From positions 82,338 to 146,337 of the forward strand of contig CATXCY010000002.1 in NCBI GenBank assembly GCA_958366945.1: 64,000 bases of DNA. Direction: 5' to 3'. Below, piece after piece: positions 61,764 to 64,000 of the stretch. Numbering within the stretch: position 1 is the first letter of the stretch; each line of letters opens with the position of its first letter. This DNA comes from Bruticola sp004554425. GTDB taxonomy: Bacteria; Vulcanimicrobiota; Xenobia; Xenobiales; Xenobiaceae. The translations under genes and the position numbers were made by a program. The notes beneath the pieces are model-generated. The model was not told where the DNA came from. It did not search any database and saw only the letters and a list, made by a program, of their open reading frames with translations.

Positions 61764-61783
61764 TTTTTATCCTCTCCATTGCG

Positions 61784-61798
61784 CAGATTGAACATCTG
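61784..61798. promoter_or_regulatory. Short dyad upstream of ssnA
   Basis: CAGAT, five spacer bases, and ATCTG form a symmetric site 21 bp before the ssnA start, where an operator or a leader hairpin could sit. It is short and may be coincidental. Confidence 0.2.
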
Positions 61799-62023
61799 GT
61801 ATAACTTCTAATATACTGCATCTTTATCCTGTTTTTTAGGGCAGTAAAACTAACTTTGCCTGGAAACGGGCTTAAGAGAGGTCGGGCTAGTTATTCTTTT
61901 TTAGTGTCCAATGTGGTACAATATAAATTGGTCAGTTGTTTTTTTATCATACGTAAATTGAGCTGACGCCGCTGCGGCCGAAGCTGCCAACTAAAAATAT
62001 TCGTCGGAGCGGACATTTAAGCT

Positions 62024-63259
62024 ATGGTATATGATGGGGCACAAAGTTCGGATCAACAGGGCTGGAGCAAACCGCGTTTTAAGCAAAAAAAACATTTGAA
62101 CTCAGCCGAGGGGCAGGCGGCCAAAGCAAATAATGACAATGGCGAAGGCTCTGGCCAGACTGGCGGCCTCAAGGCCAAAATAAGGGCTAGGCGCGAGCAA
62201 GAACAGCTTAAAGGTGTCTCTCAGGGTATCAAAGCTCGCTCAAAAGCCTTCAATCAAAAACAAGAAGAAAAGGCTGCCCAAGAAGAGGTCGGCGGTGAAG
62301 TCGTTGGCAAAAAACGTTCTGCCAACAAGAAAAAGTTTAAGAACAACAAGTTGTTTGGCCTTACTTTGCTCGCTCCCGGTCTTGACGAATGCGATCCTGA
62401 GGGCGTGGCCGCTTTAGATGGTACTTTGGCCGCCTATTTAGGTCAAGCTCCTGCTGCTCAGTCGGCTGGCGCCAACGAAAGTTGTAGCGCTCGTCATCCT
62501 GCTCCTGACGCTGAGCCTTTACCTATGGCGGCGCCGTCAAATTCCGAGCCGCAAGTCGCTTTGCCTGTCTCTCCGCTTCGTCCTTATCAAGGCCCACCTC
62601 GCGAAGCTGCTCCCGAACGCAAACCTTATATCCCTGGTTCTCGTTCTGCTTCTCCTGCGTCTGCTGCCACTCAAGCGCAAGCTTCTATGCCACCTGTCAG
62701 CACAGAGGAGGCTGCGCCCACCAAGGTTGCTGCTAATGGGGCTGCTGACAAATTGCAATTGTCTATACCTACTTCTCCTCTTCGTCCTTATAAGGCACAA
62801 CAGCACGAAGTTGCTTCCGAGCGCAGGCCCTATATTCCAGGCATTCGTTCTGCATCGGCAGCTGGCGCTACGTCGGCGGCCGCGCCCAACTTCGGAACGG
62901 GAACTGCTTCTGTTTACAGCGCTCCGGTTAGCGCTGTGCAACTTGGAGCGTCGGCTTCTAAAAATACGGTTTTGCCTTTGCCAGTTGGGCGCGGTCACAA
63001 AGGCCCGGCTCAAAAAAAAGATATTCTTCATGAAGGCGGTGACAGCTACAGATCGTCGGCGCGAGCCAATTCTAATGACGATTTTGGCGGCCATGTACGC
63101 GAAGCGGCCGAGCTCAACAACGAGTCCAATTACATGGAGACGATTCCTCCCGAAGAGGACGAGGCAGAAACGACAACTGAGGGCAAGTCGCTTATAGAGT
63201 TGTTGGAAAGTGTGCCGGTAGCTAAGCGCAAGGAGAAGGGGCCGAGTCGTTATGTCTAG
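62024..63259 (+). CDS. Disordered basic/Pro-rich protein with an internal duplication
   Basis: This 411-residue protein has no recognised domain. The N terminus (about 14-115) is Lys/Arg/Glu-rich (KAKIRARREQEQ, KKRSANKKKFKN). The rest is Ala/Pro/Ser-rich with two copies of a module: SPLRPYQGPPREAAPERKPY near 185 and SPLRPYKAQQHEVASERRPY near 254, each followed by IPG-x-RSAS. A hydrophobic short LFGLTLLAPGL near 117 and acidic residues near the C terminus (PPEEDEAETT) complete it. Mostly disordered. A weak promoter (TACAAT at 61917) lies upstream. A second disordered protein gene follows. No function can be inferred. Confidence 0.65.
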   Translation: MVYDGAQSSDQQGWSKPRFKQKKHLNSAEGQAAKANNDNGEGSGQTGGLKAKIRARREQEQLKGVSQGIKARSKAFNQKQEEKAAQEEVGGEVVGKKRSANKKKFKNNKLFGLTLLAPGLDECDPEGVAALDGTLAAYLGQAPAAQSAGANESCSARHPAPDAEPLPMAAPSNSEPQVALPVSPLRPYQGPPREAAPERKPYIPGSRSASPASAATQAQASMPPVSTEEAAPTKVAANGAADKLQLSIPTSPLRPYKAQQHEVASERRPYIPGIRSASAAGATSAAAPNFGTGTASVYSAPVSAVQLGASASKNTVLPLPVGRGHKGPAQKKDILHEGGDSYRSSARANSNDDFGGHVREAAELNNESNYMETIPPEEDEAETTTEGKSLIELLESVPVAKRKEKGPSRYV

Positions 63260-63372
63260 CGCAATTGAAAGGCGATAAAAGTCGGTTTGTGGAAAAAAGC
63301 TGGCAAGAAGGATAACACAAATAATATTAGGATACTACATATCAATATTTCAGAGTTGATGGCGAGGGAGTT

Positions 63373-64000
63373 GTGAACAGCTCAGGTTATGACAACAAAA
63401 ACGGAGGGCTAGGCGGCGGTGATGATGCCGGTCGTCTAGGTTTAAAGTTTGACAATGCCCTTAATGGTGAGCATTTAGATCCTGCAACTGTGGTTCATCG
63501 TCGGCCTAGTGCTTTGGCTATGCGCCGCGGTACCAATATTAGCCCTTACAGAAGAGCTAAGCCTGCGCCTACTTCTGCTGGCAGAACGGCTCCCAAGAAG
63601 TATGATACTCCGCCTAGTTTAAGCGCTCAAGGTTATGGAGACGGTACTTCGGTAAATAGAAGTCCGCAAGGCTCATTTGGCACGACTTCCCAAAATTATG
63701 GCGGTTTTCAGGGGCAGAGCTCTTATGGCGGTTATCAAGGCCAGCAGTCAGGTTTTGGCAATACCAATTTAGGCAATAGCGGTTTTCAAGGGCAGAATCC
63801 TTACGGCGGCTATCAAGGCCAGCAGCCAGGTTTTGGCAATACCAATTTAGGCAATAGCGGTTTTCAGGGGCAGAATCCTTACGGCGGCTATCAAGGCCAG
63901 CAGCCAGGTTTTGGCAATACCAATTTAGGCAATAGCGGTTTTCAGGGGCAGAATCCTTACGGCGGCTATCAAGGCCAGCAGCCAGGTTTTGGCAATACCA
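63373..64000 (+). CDS. Gly/Gln/Tyr/Asn-rich repeat protein, cut by the right edge
   Basis: The frame begins at GTG 63373 (GAGG five bases upstream) and runs open to the window end, so at least 209 residues are encoded. The first about 110 residues are Gly/Ser/Arg-rich with RPSALAMRRG. From residue 111 a 26-residue unit repeats (GFQGQNPYGGYQGQQPGFGN and NTNLGNS segments), low in charge and rich in Gly, Gln, Asn, Tyr and Phe. Such a sequence resembles prion-like or FUS-like domains that self-associate. No signal peptide is visible. The C-terminal part lies outside the window, so a folded domain cannot be excluded. Confidence 0.75.
   Translation, partial: MNSSGYDNKNGGLGGGDDAGRLGLKFDNALNGEHLDPATVVHRRPSALAMRRGTNISPYRRAKPAPTSAGRTAPKKYDTPPSLSAQGYGDGTSVNRSPQGSFGTTSQNYGGFQGQSSYGGYQGQQSGFGNTNLGNSGFQGQNPYGGYQGQQPGFGNTNLGNSGFQGQNPYGGYQGQQPGFGNTNLGNSGFQGQNPYGGYQGQQPGFGNT
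63703..64000 (+). repeat. 78-bp tandem repeat encoding a prion-like segment
   Basis: Units start at 63703, 63781, 63859 and 63937; the last is cut by the edge. The second and third units are nearly identical to each other, and the first differs at a few positions (for example AGC-TCT and TCA where later units have AAT-CCT and CCA). The near-identity at third positions suggests recent expansion. Confidence 0.93.

Noticed and set aside
62537..63094. Minus-strand Arg/Ser-rich protein
   Set aside because: Its composition mirrors the Ala/Pro-rich plus-strand gene; no start signal.
1..64000. Genome-wide recoding of UGA to tryptophan or glycine
   Set aside because: uvrA, uvrB, ygfK, GH13 and other long conserved genes show no in-frame TGA and are full length, so UGA is not a routine sense codon.

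Overview
The window looks like a stretch of chromosome from an anaerobic, probably host-associated bacterium with a two-membrane (diderm) envelope. The envelope type is inferred from a TolC-like outer-membrane channel with its MacA-type adaptor, a periplasmic HtrA protease, an AMIN-type amidase and several lipoproteins. Anaerobic life is inferred from three purine-degradation genes of the ygeW/ssnA/ygfK type, two radical SAM enzymes and the absence of any oxygen-respiration gene. Coding density is high, codons mostly end in T or A, GTG and TTG starts are common, and I see no tRNA, rRNA, CRISPR array, insertion sequence or prophage. I cannot name the phylum from the sequence alone.

Layout. 1-2.5 kb: four tandem paralogues of a small two-helix membrane protein with a cytosolic YcxB-like domain (the first is cut by the left edge). 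2.5-7.7 kb: a MutL/GlmL-type ATPase with two partner genes, then a long-chain acyl-CoA synthetase. 7.8-14.1 kb (minus strand): a Fur-type regulator with a lone sugar-type ABC permease, a large secreted multidomain protein, an HExxH metalloprotease-like protein and a tandem SRPBCC protein. 14.4-17.7 kb: a GH13 maltodextrin hydrolase and ygeW. 17.9-23.4 kb (minus): tatD, a 1053-residue tubulin/FtsZ-like GTPase and htrA in one direction. 23.7-33.2 kb: a cell-wall amidase, a uroporphyrinogen-decarboxylase-like protein with a long Arg/Asp/Gly tail, an ECF folate-type S component, and TolC-MacA-permease. 33.3-45.4 kb: a radical SAM protein resembling the Mj0619/tetraether-synthase family, a LysM-L,D-transpeptidase with DNA-level tandem repeats, a lipoprotein, a TPR protein, an SGNH hydrolase, an FAD oxidoreductase, a KefB-type antiporter and a polytopic membrane protein. 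45.5-50.5 kb: uvrA and uvrB. 50.6-54.8 kb: six tandem genes (seven domain copies) of secreted NTF2-like proteins. 54.9-56.2 kb: a compact three-gene module with a DUF3990 (ADP-ribosyltransferase-fold) protein. 56.2-61.8 kb: amrS, ygfK and ssnA. 62.0-64.0 kb: two disordered proteins, the last running off the right edge inside a Gly/Gln/Tyr/Asn/Phe-rich 78-bp repeat.

What stands out. (1) Of 47 reading frames whose stop codon I could read, 30 end in TAA, 16 in TAG and only one in TGA, and that one stays open to a TAG 15 codons later. A second in-frame TGA interrupts a 122-codon frame in the DUF3990 module. UGA is thus nearly unused as a stop here, yet it is not a common sense codon, because the long conserved genes contain none. 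(2) The DUF3990 module, the tubulin-like GTPase, the decarboxylase with the Arg/Asp/Gly tail, the NTF2-like array and the prion-like repeat protein are the least explained systems. (3) ygeW, ygfK and ssnA use C- and G-ending codons unlike their neighbours, which suggests strong expression and a central role for purine breakdown.
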